Below, piece by piece: positions 17,875 to 29,452 of a stretch of DNA of 64,000 nucleotides (its first letter is position 1; each line of letters opens with the position of its first letter). The notes under the pieces were generated by a model. It saw only the letters and a list, made by a program, of their open reading frames with translations. It had not been told where the DNA came from and made no database searches. The DNA lies in assembly GCA_030696345.1 (NCBI GenBank), contig JAUYSK010000015.1, forward strand, positions 62,001 through 126,000, written 5' to 3'. Both the position numbers and the translations under genes were made by a program. Source of the stretch: Azonexus sp. (GTDB lineage Bacteria > Pseudomonadota > Gammaproteobacteria > Burkholderiales > Rhodocyclaceae).

Positions 17875-19392
17875 TCAGCGCTTGCTTTGCGTGCTGACGG
17901 CGCCCAGATCGGCGGCGACCAGTTCACCGATGTCGGCATCGATCAGCGACCAGAATGGATTGCTGCGCAGACGGGTCAGAGCACTCAAGGAAATACTTAC
18001 CGCACCGCTTTCACCGCGCAGCAGCCAGGAACCGATGCTGGGGATGCCATTGTGGCCGCTGCCGGGGATGAAACCGTAGACCGGGTCATCCGGGGCGAAA
18101 GGCAACGCGACGTGGCCGAGCGAAACCAGACTGGCCGGCCAGGCCAGTCCGCTGTCTCGCACGCTGAGTGCGCCGTCGGGTGCATGGTGATAAATGCTGA
18201 CATTGGCGCTGTCAGCCTCGGGGCTGGAATTGCCGACTATTTCGAGCGTGTAGGCGCGAGGGCTGCCTTTCAGACGCTCGACCAGTGCGGCAGTTTGCGG
18301 CAGCAGCACGCCGGCAAGTTCTCGTGCCCGATTGACATCGAACAGGACAAGGCGGTGCTTGGCACCCGGCAGTTTTGCATAGAGCCGGTCGGCGACACCG
18401 ATAGCGCCGACGGTTGAGTCAACGACGGATTGCCAGGTTACAACCGGCGGCATTTGCGCCAGACGGCCTGCTTCGCTGGCGTGCTGCAGGGATTTCTGAA
18501 GCTCCTTGGTGGCGCGATTGATCTGGCGTGAGGCATTGACCGGAAAGGAGTTGAACTTATAGGGGTCGTACTCCTGGGAGATTTCCTGCCAGCGGACCTT
18601 TTCCAGCACGGGTATGGGCAAGATGCTCAGCGCATCGATGATCGAGGCCAGCGCCGCAACCTTGGTCAGTTCGATGGCGGGGGAGAGCAGCAGAACACGG
18701 TCGGGGCGCCGCAAGGAGGCATCTTCGAGGGCATCCAGCGTGTATTGCAGAGACAAGGTACCGCCGGTCGAGTAGCCGCCGATGTAGAAAGGCTGGCCGC
18801 CGGTGGCGCGTCCGGCAACGTCGTGGGCGGCAATGCTGACGGCAGCGCTCCAGTCGCGGACGCTCATTTCAGTCAGCATCGACGGCAGGGTGCCGTGGCC
18901 CGGCAGGCGCAGCACCGTGACCTCAAAGCCGCGGGTATGCAGCGAACTGGCCAGAGCCTTCATCGAATAGGGCGAATCGGTCAGGCCGTGGATGAGCAGC
19001 GCCTGCCCCCTGGGCTTGGCCTGCGTCAGGCGGAAGGAGCGGTTATATGGGGACCCATCAACCAGTCGGCTGGACATGCTTGACGGGTTGAAACGGCTCG
19101 TCCGAAAAAGCTCGTTCGCGCTGTCCCAACACGCCACCGTTTCGCGCAGTTCGGCGAACAGCTTGTCCTCACGCTGCAGGTAGCCTGCAAAGTCGAGGTC
19201 GCCATGGCGTAGCGCCGAGAATTCCTCGTGCAGGCGGTCGGTATGCCAAGGCTGCAGTGGCGGCAGCATACTCACCGCGTACGTCGTGAAGCCAAGCACG
19301 ATTGCCAGGGTGGCGACGGCCAGTAGCGTGGTGATGCGCTTGCCAAGGAGCCAGGTTTTACGGCTTACCGCCTTGGTCAAGCGCATTAGCAT
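17875..19392 (-). CDS. Alpha/beta hydrolase (serine aminopeptidase S33-like)
   Basis: LLIHGLTDSPYSM, IGGYSTGGTLSL, GSGHNGIP. Confidence 0.7.
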   Translation of the reverse strand: MLMRLTKAVSRKTWLLGKRITTLLAVATLAIVLGFTTYAVSMLPPLQPWHTDRLHEEFSALRHGDLDFAGYLQREDKLFAELRETVACWDSANELFRTSRFNPSSMSSRLVDGSPYNRSFRLTQAKPRGQALLIHGLTDSPYSMKALASSLHTRGFEVTVLRLPGHGTLPSMLTEMSVRDWSAAVSIAAHDVAGRATGGQPFYIGGYSTGGTLSLQYTLDALEDASLRRPDRVLLLSPAIELTKVAALASIIDALSILPIPVLEKVRWQEISQEYDPYKFNSFPVNASRQINRATKELQKSLQHASEAGRLAQMPPVVTWQSVVDSTVGAIGVADRLYAKLPGAKHRLVLFDVNRARELAGVLLPQTAALVERLKGSPRAYTLEIVGNSSPEADSANVSIYHHAPDGALSVRDSGLAWPASLVSLGHVALPFAPDDPVYGFIPGSGHNGIPSIGSWLLRGESGAVSISLSALTRLRSNPFWSLIDADIGELVAADLGAVSTQSKR

Positions 19393-19396
19393 GGGA

Positions 19397-21742
19397 TCAG
19401 CGCTTCAGCTTGGCGAAGGCCGAGGCCATCGCACTGCCGGCCGGAGCAGGGCCGCTGCTACGCTGTTGTACGCCAGGGCTGCCGCCGGGGCGCGAGCGGC
19501 TTTGGGTATTGCCGCGCCCGGCCGGGGCGTTGTCGTGCTGGCCTGCTTTTGGCGGTTCGTCGCCCATCCGCATGGTCAGCGCGATGCGCTGGCGCTGCAG
19601 ATCAACTTCCAGCACCTTGACCTTGACGATCTGGCCGGCCTTGACGATGGTGTGCGGGTCTTTGACGAAGGTGGTGGACAGGGCCGAGACATGCACCAGA
19701 CCATCCTGATGAACGCCAATATCGACAAAGGCGCCAAAGGCGGCGACGTTGGTGACGACGCCTTCGAGGATCATGCCCGGCCGCAGGTCGCCGACCTTTT
19801 CGACACCGTCAGCGAAGGTCGCCGTCTTGAACTCTGGGCGCGGGTCGCGCCCGGGTTTTTCCAGTTCCTTGAAGATGTCCTGGACGGTTGGCAGGCCGAA
19901 ACGCTCATCGGTGTATTTCGACGGATTCAAGCCTTTAAGGGCACGGCTGTCGCCAAGGATTTCCTTGATCGACTTGTTGAGGTCGACAATGATCTTCTCG
20001 ACCACCGGATAGGCTTCCGGGTGCACTGACGAGCTGTCGAGCGGGTTGTCGCCGTTCGGGACGCGCAGGAATCCTGCCGCTTGTTCGAAGGTCTTGTCGC
20101 CGAGGCGCGGAACTTTCTTCAGCGCATCGCGGCTTTTGAAGGCACCGTTGGCGTCGCGGTAGCTCACGATGTTGGCGGCCAGCCCGGCCGTCAGGCCGGA
20201 AATGCGCGCGAGCAGGGGCACCGAGGCAGTATTGACGTCGACCCCGACGGCATTGACGCAGTCCTCGACGACGGCATCAAGGTTACGCGCCAGCTTGGTT
20301 TGCGACACGTCGTGCTGATACTGGCCGACGCCGATGGATTTCGGGTCGATCTTGACCAGTTCGGCTAGCGGGTCCTGCAGGCGGCGGGCGATGGAAACAG
20401 CGCCGCGAATCGAGACATCGAGATCGGGAAATTCCTTGGCGGCAAATTCCGAGGCGGAATAAACCGAGGCACCGGCTTCCGAAACGACAATTTTCGTTAG
20501 CCGCGCTTCCGGGTAGCGCTTCATGACGTCCTGCACCAGCTTGTCGGTTTCGCGGCTGGCCGTGCCGTTGCCGATGGCGACCAGGCTGACCTGGTGCTTG
20601 GCCGCCAGGCGGGCAATGGTTGAAATCGAGCCGTTCCAGTCGCAGCGCGGTTCGTGCGGGTAGATGGTGGCGTGGTCGAGCATCTTGCCGGTGGCGTCGA
20701 CGATGGCGATCTTGCAGCCGGTGCGGATGCCGGGGTCGACGCCCATCGTGACGTGCTGGCCGGCCGGGGCGGCGAGCAGCAGGTCCTTGAGGTTACGGCC
20801 AAAGACGCGGATGGCTTCTTCCTCGGCACGTTCGCGTAGCTCGTTCATCAGTTCGAGTTCGAGGTGGGTGTAAACCTTGACCTTCCAGGTCCACCGAACG
20901 GTGTCGGCCAGCCATTTGTCGGCCGGGCGGTTTTGCGGCTTGATGCCGAAGCGGACGGCGATGCGCTGCTCGCAGGGGTTTTGCGTGCCGGGCTTGACGG
21001 CTTCCGGATCGAGTTCCGAATCAAGGACCAGCGCCACTTGCAGCATGCCTTCGTTGCGGCCGCGGAGCAGGGCCAGGGCGCGGTGCGAAGGCATTGTGGC
21101 AATCGGCTCGGCGAAGTCGAACCAGTCGCGGAACTTGGCGCCTTCGGTTTCCTTGCCTTCGACGACGGTCGAGCGGACATGGCCGTGTTCGCTGAGGTAG
21201 GCGCGCAGCCCGCCGAGCAGTTCGGCATCCTCGGCGAACTTTTCCATGAGGATCTGGCGGGCACCGTCGAGTACGGCTTTGGTATCCGCGAAACCAGCTT
21301 CGGCGTTGAGGTATTTATCGGCTTCTTCTTCCGGTGTCAGGTTCGGGTCGGCCAGCAGGCCTATGGCGAGCGGCTCGATGCCTGCTTCGCGGGCGATCTG
21401 CGCCTTGGTGCGGCGTTTCTGCTTGTAGGGCAAGTACAAGTCTTCGAGGCGTTGTTTGGTTTCGGCATCGCTGATCTCAGCCTTCAATTCAGGTGTCAGT
21501 TTGCCTTGTTCATCGATGCTGGAAAGGATGGCGCTGCGGCGCTCTTCCAGATCGCGCAGATAGGTCAGGCGCTCTTCCAGATTACGCAGCTGGGTGTCAT
21601 CGAGGCCATCGGTGGCTTCCTTGCGATAGCGCGAGATGAAAGGCACGGTGGCACCTTCGTCAAGGAGGGCGATGGCGGCGTTGACCTGGGCCGGGCGGAC
21701 GCCCAGCTCGGTGGCGATACGGTGTTCAATAGGTGGCAGCAT
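19397..21742 (-). CDS. tex: Tex family transcription accessory protein with S1 domain
   Basis: [33 protein letters not shown]1 domain; start at [14 protein letters not shown]. Confidence 0.95.
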   Translation of the reverse strand: MLPPIEHRIATELGVRPAQVNAAIALLDEGATVPFISRYRKEATDGLDDTQLRNLEERLTYLRDLEERRSAILSSIDEQGKLTPELKAEISDAETKQRLEDLYLPYKQKRRTKAQIAREAGIEPLAIGLLADPNLTPEEEADKYLNAEAGFADTKAVLDGARQILMEKFAEDAELLGGLRAYLSEHGHVRSTVVEGKETEGAKFRDWFDFAEPIATMPSHRALALLRGRNEGMLQVALVLDSELDPEAVKPGTQNPCEQRIAVRFGIKPQNRPADKWLADTVRWTWKVKVYTHLELELMNELRERAEEEAIRVFGRNLKDLLLAAPAGQHVTMGVDPGIRTGCKIAIVDATGKMLDHATIYPHEPRCDWNGSISTIARLAAKHQVSLVAIGNGTASRETDKLVQDVMKRYPEARLTKIVVSEAGASVYSASEFAAKEFPDLDVSIRGAVSIARRLQDPLAELVKIDPKSIGVGQYQHDVSQTKLARNLDAVVEDCVNAVGVDVNTASVPLLARISGLTAGLAANIVSYRDANGAFKSRDALKKVPRLGDKTFEQAAGFLRVPNGDNPLDSSSVHPEAYPVVEKIIVDLNKSIKEILGDSRALKGLNPSKYTDERFGLPTVQDIFKELEKPGRDPRPEFKTATFADGVEKVGDLRPGMILEGVVTNVAAFGAFVDIGVHQDGLVHVSALSTTFVKDPHTIVKAGQIVKVKVLEVDLQRQRIALTMRMGDEPPKAGQHDNAPAGRGNTQSRSRPGGSPGVQQRSSGPAPAGSAMASAFAKLKR

Positions 21743-21860
21743 GGGTGCGGCAGTGCAGCAAAAATGGGGGTGCACTATGCGCAATCCGGACGGAAATTAC
21801 AACCGCGTTTATGTGGTGTAGTATCAAGCGATAAACAATCAAAACGAGGAGAAGATACCT

Positions 21861-22304
21861 ATGAAAGCTGAAACCTATCTGTTTGGTTCTGTTGAAGTAA
21901 GCCCGGAAAAAGTGATTACTTTCCCGAATGGTCTGGTCGGTTTTGAAAGCAGCAAGCGCTACATGCTGGCCCATGAAAATACTGACGGTCAGCCGCAGAG
22001 CTACACACTTCAATCGCTGGATGATCCGATGCTGGCCTTCCAGATCGTTGATCCGACAACGCTGGGCTTCAACTATGAGCTGGAACTGAGTGATGCCGAA
22101 ACGGCGCTGCTGCAGTCGCCGGCCCCTGAAGATGTTGCCGTGATGCAGGTGTTGTTCAAGAGCGAAGGCGAGGGCAAGGCTGCGATCAGCCCGAACCTGC
22201 GCGCACCGCTGATCATCAATACCAAGGCGCGTCTCGGCATGCAGAAAATCATGGAAAAATTCCTGCCGAATATCACGCTTTCCAATCTGGCGAGCGCGGT
22301 TTAA
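21861..22304 (+). CDS. fliW: Flagellar assembly factor FliW
   Basis: [43 protein letters not shown]. Confidence 0.9.
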   Translation: MKAETYLFGSVEVSPEKVITFPNGLVGFESSKRYMLAHENTDGQPQSYTLQSLDDPMLAFQIVDPTTLGFNYELELSDAETALLQSPAPEDVAVMQVLFKSEGEGKAAISPNLRAPLIINTKARLGMQKIMEKFLPNITLSNLASAV

Positions 22305-22358
22305 CGAGTTCAGGGAGTAGGGGAAGCCAACCCGGTTTACTCTTGGGTTGGTATGAGA

Positions 22359-22389
22359 AAAGCCACCGTCAAGCGACCGTGGCTTTTTT
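22359..22389. terminator. Terminator after fliW (bidirectional potential)
   Basis: aagccaccgtcaagcgaccgtggcttttttc, preceded by ccaaccc...gggttgg hairpin at 22327-22351. Confidence 0.75.
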
Positions 22390-22425
22390 CTTGGAAGTGA
22401 AAGGGAGGCCTGAGGCGCTTTCGGC

Positions 22426-23088
22426 TTATTTCTGGCGGAGCCGGTTCTTGATCTCACCGGCGCAGGAATTGGCGACGCGCTCGTATTCTTCCGTTGTGTC
22501 GATCAGTGCTTGCGCTTCATCAACCCGCTTGATTTCGCGCTGAACGTAGGGAACCCAGCGCTGATCCAGTTCCCGCTGAAGTTTGCCGGCAGTTTGCCCG
22601 GCGGCACCGCGCCAGGGGGCTCCCGAGGCGAAGCGCTCGGTCAATGTGCTGGTCAAGTCCTTTTCGATGCGGGCGATGTGCTCCTGATAGGTCTTTACGT
22701 GACGCATTTCGTGCTCGAGAATCTCCTTGTAGGCGCAAGTGCCCGGGGGGAACTCCCTGGCGACATAGACCGTCATCGGGCTGAAGCCGAATGTCAGCGT
22801 GATCTGGGGGCTGGCGCATTCCCAGCGGCCGGATGGATCGGTGAAGGATGGCGTGTTTGTCGCGAACTGCACCGAGGCAGTGCCCCGGGTCAGCCCCAAC
22901 ACCTGTTTGCCAGGTCGAGCCAGCGCTGCGCCAATGTTGGTGAGAGAGCGGTAGCTGTACTCTGTGTTGTAGGTGAGGCGCTCTTCAAGGCGTTTGACCG
23001 TGACCGAAGGTTTCGGCAATTGGTCGCACTGATCCGCCCAGCCCAAGGGGGCGAAGGCGATCAACGTTAGACAGAAAAGGAAGCGCAT
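22426..23088 (-). CDS. Exported putative metalloprotease-like protein (DUF922-like)
   Basis: Signal peptide; EILEHEMRHVKTYQEH HExxH-type motif. Confidence 0.6.
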   Translation of the reverse strand: MRFLFCLTLIAFAPLGWADQCDQLPKPSVTVKRLEERLTYNTEYSYRSLTNIGAALARPGKQVLGLTRGTASVQFATNTPSFTDPSGRWECASPQITLTFGFSPMTVYVAREFPPGTCAYKEILEHEMRHVKTYQEHIARIEKDLTSTLTERFASGAPWRGAAGQTAGKLQRELDQRWVPYVQREIKRVDEAQALIDTTEEYERVANSCAGEIKNRLRQK

Positions 23089-23094
23089 TGGCGA

Positions 23095-23616
23095 CTAAAG
23101 CGGCACCAGCGTCTCGCGGTAGCGGCGCGCGTTATCAACATAATGGGCGGCCGATTTCTGCAGATTGGCGACATCATGATCGCTCAGTTCGCGTACCACC
23201 TTGCCGGGCGAGCCGACGATCAGCACGCGGTCAGGAAAGACCTTGCCTTCGGGGATCAGTGTATTGGCACCGACGATGCAGCCCTTGCCGATCACCGCAC
23301 GGTTGAGGATGACCGAGCCGATGCCGATCAGGCTGCCGTCGCCGACGGTGCAACCGTGCAGCATGACCAGATGACCGACGGTGACGTTGTTGCCGATATG
23401 CATCGGCACACCTTCGTCGGTATGCAGCACCGAGCCGTCCTGGATATTGGTGTTGTCGCCAATGTGGATCGGGTCGTTATCGCCGCGCAGGGTCGCGCTC
23501 CACCAGATTGAGGCATTCTCGCCGAGTCGGACATCGCCGATCACCGTGGCATTGGGGGCGATCCAGGCGTTGTTGCCGAGTTGCGGCTTCTTGTCGCCGA
23601 GCTGAAAGAGGGGCAT
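23095..23616 (-). CDS. Gamma-carbonic anhydrase-like hexapeptide protein (YrdA family)
   Basis: Left-handed beta helix hexapeptides, [34 protein letters not shown]. Confidence 0.9.
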   Translation of the reverse strand: MPLFQLGDKKPQLGNNAWIAPNATVIGDVRLGENASIWWSATLRGDNDPIHIGDNTNIQDGSVLHTDEGVPMHIGNNVTVGHLVMLHGCTVGDGSLIGIGSVILNRAVIGKGCIVGANTLIPEGKVFPDRVLIVGSPGKVVRELSDHDVANLQKSAAHYVDNARRYRETLVPL

Positions 23617-23732
23617 TGCGTCTCCTTGGAATTTGAAAAATGGTCGTTTTTGGCCGTCGACCGTAGCAGTGCCGCCAATGTTACGCTGAGAGCCGCTTCG
23701 AGGGCAGCAGTCCTGCGGTCCTTGGGTTAGCG

Positions 23733-24179
23733 ATGGGAGTCAGCATGAATTTTCGGCAAGTAAAATCCTGGCAATGGGTGTTGGTTGTCATTGCCCTGCT
23801 GGTCGCGCTCGATTGGGCCATCCGCAGGCCGGATAGCCGGACGCGGGAATTGAACGACATCATCGCAACGCAGGCCAGCCCGCAACTAAAAAACTATCCC
23901 TACAAGTTTTACGTCCTGCGCGTCGAAGGCAAGACAGCGGTGATGTCGACGCCGCGCAATTTCGATGCGCCGGCCTTCCGTATGCTTGGTGTTCTCTACC
24001 CGGACATCAACGTCAAGGACAACAATAACCCGGCCTTCATCGCTGTCGAGCGCCTGCTCGGGCAGGTGCAGGATGAGGTCAAGGCGATAGTTCTTGCCCA
24101 GCCCGAAATCAGTGACGTGCGTTGGGAGCTGGACCGTGCCTGGCTACGCCGTCAAGGCATCGAGATCCTCGACAAGTAG
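23733..24179 (+). CDS. Hypothetical membrane-anchored protein
   Basis: 148 aa ORF with N-terminal TM. Confidence 0.5.
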   Translation: MGVSMNFRQVKSWQWVLVVIALLVALDWAIRRPDSRTRELNDIIATQASPQLKNYPYKFYVLRVEGKTAVMSTPRNFDAPAFRMLGVLYPDINVKDNNNPAFIAVERLLGQVQDEVKAIVLAQPEISDVRWELDRAWLRRQGIEILDK

Positions 24180-24182
24180 GCG

Positions 24183-25430
24183 TCAGGCAGCCGGTTTCGT
24201 CCCGCCGGCCAGTTTCTGGACGATCAGACTGCCGATCATGTCGCCCTCGACATTGACAGCGGTACGCACGGTGTCGAGGATGCGGTCGATCGGCAGCAGA
24301 ATTGCGATAGCTTCGGTGGGCAGGCCGACCGATTCGAGCACCAACACCATGCTCAGCATGCCGACGCTGGGAATGCCTGGGGCGCCAATTGCTCCCAGCA
24401 TGGCAACGAAAAAGATGATCAACTGGCTGGCAATATCCAGTTCGATACCGGCCAGACGGGCGATGAAGAGCGCTGCTGCCGCTTCGTAAAGCGCTGTGCC
24501 ATCCATGTTCACCGTCGCTCCGAGCGGCACGACAAAATTGGCGATGTCTTTCTTGACATGCAGGTGCTGCTCGGTGCAACGCAGCGTAATCGGCAGCGTG
24601 GCGGCGCTGGAGCTGGTGACGAAAGCGGTGACCAGCGCCTCGCGGGCGCCTTTGAAAAAAACCAGCGGCGACTTGCGGGTGAATAGCCAGAGGATCAGTG
24701 GCAGGACGATGACGCCGTGGAATAGCGTGCTGCCGATAACGACAAGGATGAAGTGGCCAAGGCTCGCCAGCAACGCGGCGTTTTGTGTCGCAACCAGTTG
24801 CAGTAGCAGCGCTGCCAGACCGAACGGCGCCAGGTGCATGATCCAGCCGACAACGCGCAGGCAGAGTTCCTGCAATTCCTCGATCAGCGTTCGCAGGTTG
24901 CGGTAGCGCTCGCCACCGACGACCAGCGCAATACCAAGGAACAGCGCAATCATCACAATGGCCAGAATGTCGCCCTGGGCAAGCGCCTTGAACGGATTCT
25001 GGAACAGGCCACGCAGGAACTGGGCGATATAGTCGGGCAGCGGCATCTGGCGTGCCTGATAGTTTTTCGTCGCCTCGGCGAACATCTCCAGGTGCAGCCC
25101 CTCGCCGGGCCGGAATATGTGGGCCGCGCCAAAGCCGATGATGATCGCCAGCCCCATGGTGCCGAAAAAGAAGGCCATGGTTGTCGTCCAGACGCGATGC
25201 ATCTGGTCATGTGCCCGCAGATTGGCCACACCCACGACAATCGATGAAAAGACCAGCGGCACCAGAACCATGCGAAGCAGGTCAAGAAACAGGTTGCCGA
25301 GCATTTTTGCGCCGTAAAGCGTGTCCTGCGCCAGCGCGGTTTGTCCCTGTCCCTGCAGGGCGAGCCCTGCCGCAAGACCGACTGCGCAGCCGATCAGTAT
25401 CTGGGTGTTGAGTGATATTTTGTGAGCCAT
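24183..25430 (-). CDS. Dicarboxylate/amino acid:cation symporter (DAACS family)
   Basis: TSSSAATLPITLRC, VPLGATVNMDGTALYEA; start at MAHKISLNTQ. Confidence 0.9.
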   Translation of the reverse strand: MAHKISLNTQILIGCAVGLAAGLALQGQGQTALAQDTLYGAKMLGNLFLDLLRMVLVPLVFSSIVVGVANLRAHDQMHRVWTTTMAFFFGTMGLAIIIGFGAAHIFRPGEGLHLEMFAEATKNYQARQMPLPDYIAQFLRGLFQNPFKALAQGDILAIVMIALFLGIALVVGGERYRNLRTLIEELQELCLRVVGWIMHLAPFGLAALLLQLVATQNAALLASLGHFILVVIGSTLFHGVIVLPLILWLFTRKSPLVFFKGAREALVTAFVTSSSAATLPITLRCTEQHLHVKKDIANFVVPLGATVNMDGTALYEAAAALFIARLAGIELDIASQLIIFFVAMLGAIGAPGIPSVGMLSMVLVLESVGLPTEAIAILLPIDRILDTVRTAVNVEGDMIGSLIVQKLAGGTKPAA

Positions 25431-25533
25431 GGGTGGGACGATTAGAGACTCTTCGATGAATTGGCGGACGATGCTATCAGTTTTTGCCAGCGACTTTCCC
25501 CGGTGCCGCTTGCTGCCGCTCAAATGGGTTAAT

Positions 25534-25547
25534 TTGACCTGTGTCAA
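25534..25547. promoter_or_regulatory. Candidate CRP/FNR-family box
   Basis: TTGAC-CTGT-GTCAA, exact 5-4-5 dyad in divergent promoter region. Confidence 0.45.
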
Positions 25548-25603
25548 TTGTCTAGGTTTGTGCTGGACTAAAATGCACCGGTTCTATTGCTAAGGTAATA
25601 ACG

Positions 25604-26515
25604 TTGCTTTCAATTGGTGCCGTTGCCAGAGAAACAGGGATTCAAATAGCGACCCTGCGAAAGTGGGAAGCCAGGTATGGCTACCCGGTGCCGTTGCGGA
25701 CTGAGGGCGGACAGCGCCTGTATCGGCAGCAGGACGTCGATGAATTACTCGAAATAGGCCGTCAGATAGCGGCGGGGGAACGCCCCGGCAAGATTATTGC
25801 CGCCAGGCACGAATGGCGCGTGGCTGGCAAGTCTGTCGATTTGCCGCCCGTCGAAGTCGGGGGGCTGGTCGGTCGGGCGCTGGAGGTGCTGAAGACAAAT
25901 GATCTCAGGCGATTCCGCGAGCTGATTGAAGGCGCCAGACTTTCCTGCCGGGCCGAAGTTTTCATCGAGCATCTGGCCGCACCCTTGACGACTGCCATCG
26001 GTGATGCCTGGCAACGCGGCGAACTGCCAGTGTTTGCCGAGCACTATTTCGCGCGTTTCCTGCGCGAGCAACTGGGGCGCTATTGCCCGCCTGACCGGGC
26101 AGAACGTGACGAACCGATGGTTCTGCTGGCGAATCCATCCGGCGAGCACCACACCCTTGGCCTGGCCATGCTGGATGCCGCCTTGCAGGCCCAGGGCATC
26201 GAAACCGTGATGCTGGACGGCGACCTGCCGGTTGGTGAACTGGTATCAGCGGCCGTGGTCTACAAGGTTCAAGTGGTCGCCCTCTCGGCGAGTCTCGCTT
26301 TTCCGCCAAAAATGTTGCTTACATGGCTGGCAAGTTTGCGCCGTGATATGCCGGCAACGATTCCCATCTGGATCGGTGGCATGGGAAGCCGTAAACTGTC
26401 TTCCCTGCCGCCAGGCGTTATTGGAATGTCGAGCATCCAGGAGGCAGTTGCCGCCTGCAAGCTCATGTTGGGTGAGTCTTCGCCACCAAGTATTCAGGAG
26501 CCGTACCGGTCATGA
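25604..26515 (+). CDS. MerR-family regulator with B12-binding-like domain (CarH/LitR-like)
   Basis: MerR HTH IGAVARETGIQIATLRKWEARYGYPVPLRTEGGQRLY; WQRGELPVFAEH matches W-x9-EH; GEHHTLG near B12 lower-ligand position; TTG start. Confidence 0.8.
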   Translation: MLSIGAVARETGIQIATLRKWEARYGYPVPLRTEGGQRLYRQQDVDELLEIGRQIAAGERPGKIIAARHEWRVAGKSVDLPPVEVGGLVGRALEVLKTNDLRRFRELIEGARLSCRAEVFIEHLAAPLTTAIGDAWQRGELPVFAEHYFARFLREQLGRYCPPDRAERDEPMVLLANPSGEHHTLGLAMLDAALQAQGIETVMLDGDLPVGELVSAAVVYKVQVVALSASLAFPPKMLLTWLASLRRDMPATIPIWIGGMGSRKLSSLPPGVIGMSSIQEAVAACKLMLGESSPPSIQEPYRS

Positions 26516-29448
26516 CCAAGGTCAGCAAGAAAAAATCTGCAGAGCCCACCGTTGAACCCAAAAGCTTCAACGGCTACGTGGTCTGTATTGGTGCTTCAGC
26601 CGGCGGCCTTGAGGCGCTGGAGAAATTCTTTACCGCCTGTCCGCCCGAGACCGATTCAGCCTTTGTAGTCGTCCAGCATCTCTCGCCGGATCACAAGAGC
26701 ATGATGAGCAATCTGCTCGCCCGGCATACCACCATGCCGGTCATCATCGTTGAAGATGAAATGCCGATTGAAGGCAATCATGTCTACCTGATTCCGCCCG
26801 GCGCCATCATGCACGTCACGGCCGGACACCTTCACCTGACACCGAAGAATCCACGCGGACTGACCCTTCCCATCGACATTTTCTTTAGCTCGCTGGCGGA
26901 AATCTATGGCCGGCATGCGGTCGGGGTGATTCTCTCGGGTACGGGAACCGATGGCACGCGCGGTTCCGTCGCGATCAACGCCGCCGGTGGTTTCCTGATG
27001 GTGCAGGAGCCGGAGTCATCGAAGTTTGATGGCATGCCACGCAGCGCCATTGCCACGGGCCTGGTCGATGCCATTCTGCCGGCCGAAGATCTGCCCGAGC
27101 GCCTGCTCGCCCATATCAACAATCTGCCCTATAACGAGCCGGAGGCGCCGCAAGAGATTCCGCATGCGACGATGACCAGCGAAGAGATCGTTACGGCCAT
27201 CCTGCAACTGCTCTTCCAGATCGGCGGCATTGATTTTCAGGAGTACAAGCCGGCAACCATCATGCGCCGCCTTGAGCGTCGCATGCAGGTCCGCCACACG
27301 CCGGAACTGTATCGCTACCTTGACCTGCTGGAGCATGACCGCTCTGAAGTAATTACCCTGCGCCGCGAATTGCTGATTTCCGTGACCAGTTTCTTCCGCG
27401 ATCCGGAAACGTTTTCGACGCTTTACGAGAAGGTCATCGTGCCCATGGTCGCCGACAAGCAGGCCGGCGATACGGTGCGGGTGTGGACGGCGGGTACCGC
27501 CACCGGCGAAGAAGCATACACCATTGGCATGCTCTTCATTGAAGCCTTTGAGCGCGAACGGCGCTGGCCCAACCTGAAGATTTTTGCCACCGATGTGGAT
27601 CAACAATGCGTTGAGACCGCTGGCTTTGGCCAATACCCGGAGTCGGCCGCCGCTGAGCTGTCGCCGGAGCGTCTGGAGCGTTTCTTCGTCAAGAAGGGTG
27701 ACCGCTTCATCATCAAGAATGACCTGCGCCAGTGCATCGTTTTTGCCCGGCACAACCTGCTGGCCGACCCGCCATTTACCAAGATGGATCTGGTGATTTG
27801 CCGCAATACGCTGATCTACTTCAAGTCGGTGGCTCAGGAGCGCGCCTTGCGTTCGCTGCAGTACGCCATCAATCAGGGTGGTGCCTTGCTGCTCGGTTCG
27901 AGCGAGTCGCTTTCGGCGGTGACCGAAGGGCTGCAGACAATCAGTGCCAAGCACAAGATTTTTCGCCGTACCGGTGCCATGGCCTTGCCCTTGCTCGACC
28001 GCAATGGCCGCTATGCCCACTTGCAGCCCGTGCATGGCAAGGGGCGACCACCGAGTCGGAGTCAGCGGGCACAAAGCAATGATCCCAATGTCTCCGATCT
28101 GGGCATTGCGACCCTGCTGGGCAAGTTCTCCCCGCCTGCGCTAGTGGTCAATACGTCGCATGAAGCAGTTCATATCTTCGGCGCCGTCAGCGATTATTTG
28201 CGCCCCAGAGAAGGCGCGGCCAGTCTGGAACTTAACCGCATCCTGCCGGACCGCCTGGTGCCGGTGGCGGCGGCTTTGCTTCACAAGGCCACGCGGGAAC
28301 AGAGTTCGATGGTGTCTGACATCGTTGAGGTGACGTTGCATGATGGCGCGCGCAAACTGCTGCGCCTTTCCGCTCACCCGCTGAACAAGGATGCCGACCC
28401 CCAGGAACGCATGACCTTGCTGTGTTTTGAGGCAGAAACCGCCAAGATGGCGCCCAGCGAACTCACGCCCTTGAATGTCGGGGCCGAAACCTTCGAGCGG
28501 ATTGGTGTCCTCGAGCGCGAACTGGCCGCGACACGGGAGAGCCTGCAGGCAACCATTGAGGAACTCGAAACCTCGAATGAAGAATTGCAGGCGACCAATG
28601 AAGAAATGATGGCTGCCAACGAGGAACTGCAAAGTTCGAACGAGGAGCTGCAATCGGTCAATGAGGAACTGAATACGGTCAACGCCGAATTTCAGGAAAA
28701 AATGCACATCCTCAACCGGGTTAATGCCGACCTCGACAGCATGGCCAAGGCGGCTGCCGTGGCCACCGTATTTGTTGATTCGACGCTGGCCATCACCCGC
28801 TTCAGTCCGGATGCAACACAGATTTTCAAATTGCGTGACACCGATGTCGGACGTCGACTTGATGACATTACCCATGTGCTGGATTACCCGGGTCTGATTG
28901 AAGATATCGAAAAGACACTCAAGACCGAACGCATGACCGAGCGGGAAGTCTCGAGTGCCGACAAGAAGAAAACCTTCCTGGTCCGCATGTTGCCTTACCA
29001 GGTCCCATCGACAACCATGCGTGGTGCCGTCGCGACTTTTGTCGATGTCACGGCCTTCCGCGATGCCGAACATTTGCAGGCCATCGTCGATGCTTTGCCG
29101 GAGCACGTTGCCGTGGTCAATGTCTCCGGAACTATTCGTTTGATCAACGCCGCCTGGCGTCGCTTTGCCCGGGCCAATGGCGATCCCGATCTCAAGCATT
29201 CGGGCATTGGTGCCAACTATCTTGATGCCTGTCTGGCCAGCAACAGCGAGGATGGCGAGGTGGCCAGCGCAGCGGCCAGAGGGTTGCGCGGTGTTCTTGA
29301 GGGCTCACTGCCATCATTCGCGATGGAATATCCCTGCCATTCTCCGACCGAGCAGCGCTGGTTTCTGATGAGTGTGGCGCCGGTGCTGGACAAGGACGGC
29401 GGTGCGGTGGTCAGTCACGTCAATATATCCGAGTGGTATGGGAAATAA
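26512..29448 (+). CDS. CheB-CheR fusion with coiled-coil and PAS domains
   Basis: [12 protein letters not shown] / [10 protein letters not shown] (CheB), [10 protein letters not shown] and FATDVD (CheR), long NEELQ coiled coil, PAS-like C-terminus. Confidence 0.9.
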   Translation: MTKVSKKKSAEPTVEPKSFNGYVVCIGASAGGLEALEKFFTACPPETDSAFVVVQHLSPDHKSMMSNLLARHTTMPVIIVEDEMPIEGNHVYLIPPGAIMHVTAGHLHLTPKNPRGLTLPIDIFFSSLAEIYGRHAVGVILSGTGTDGTRGSVAINAAGGFLMVQEPESSKFDGMPRSAIATGLVDAILPAEDLPERLLAHINNLPYNEPEAPQEIPHATMTSEEIVTAILQLLFQIGGIDFQEYKPATIMRRLERRMQVRHTPELYRYLDLLEHDRSEVITLRRELLISVTSFFRDPETFSTLYEKVIVPMVADKQAGDTVRVWTAGTATGEEAYTIGMLFIEAFERERRWPNLKIFATDVDQQCVETAGFGQYPESAAAELSPERLERFFVKKGDRFIIKNDLRQCIVFARHNLLADPPFTKMDLVICRNTLIYFKSVAQERALRSLQYAINQGGALLLGSSESLSAVTEGLQTISAKHKIFRRTGAMALPLLDRNGRYAHLQPVHGKGRPPSRSQRAQSNDPNVSDLGIATLLGKFSPPALVVNTSHEAVHIFGAVSDYLRPREGAASLELNRILPDRLVPVAAALLHKATREQSSMVSDIVEVTLHDGARKLLRLSAHPLNKDADPQERMTLLCFEAETAKMAPSELTPLNVGAETFERIGVLERELAATRESLQATIEELETSNEELQATNEEMMAANEELQSSNEELQSVNEELNTVNAEFQEKMHILNRVNADLDSMAKAAAVATVFVDSTLAITRFSPDATQIFKLRDTDVGRRLDDITHVLDYPGLIEDIEKTLKTERMTEREVSSADKKKTFLVRMLPYQVPSTTMRGAVATFVDVTAFRDAEHLQAIVDALPEHVAVVNVSGTIRLINAAWRRFARANGDPDLKHSGIGANYLDACLASNSEDGEVASAAARGLRGVLEGSLPSFAMEYPCHSPTEQRWFLMSVAPVLDKDGGAVVSHVNISEWYGK
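28555..28685 (+). repeat. Degenerate 21-bp repeats encoding (T/S)NEE(L/M)Q heptads in the CheB-CheR fusion
   Basis: [39 protein letters not shown]. Confidence 0.8.
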
Positions 29449-29452
29449 TTTC

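Noticed and set aside
28555-28685. Tandem 21-bp-like repeats considered as a possible CRISPR or VNTR
   Set aside because: Degenerate, in frame, encodes the coiled-coil heptads common in CheB-CheR-PAS fusions.
27016-29199. Two 352-aa ORFs on - strand
   Set aside because: Both antisense to the CheB-CheR fusion; no domain evidence.
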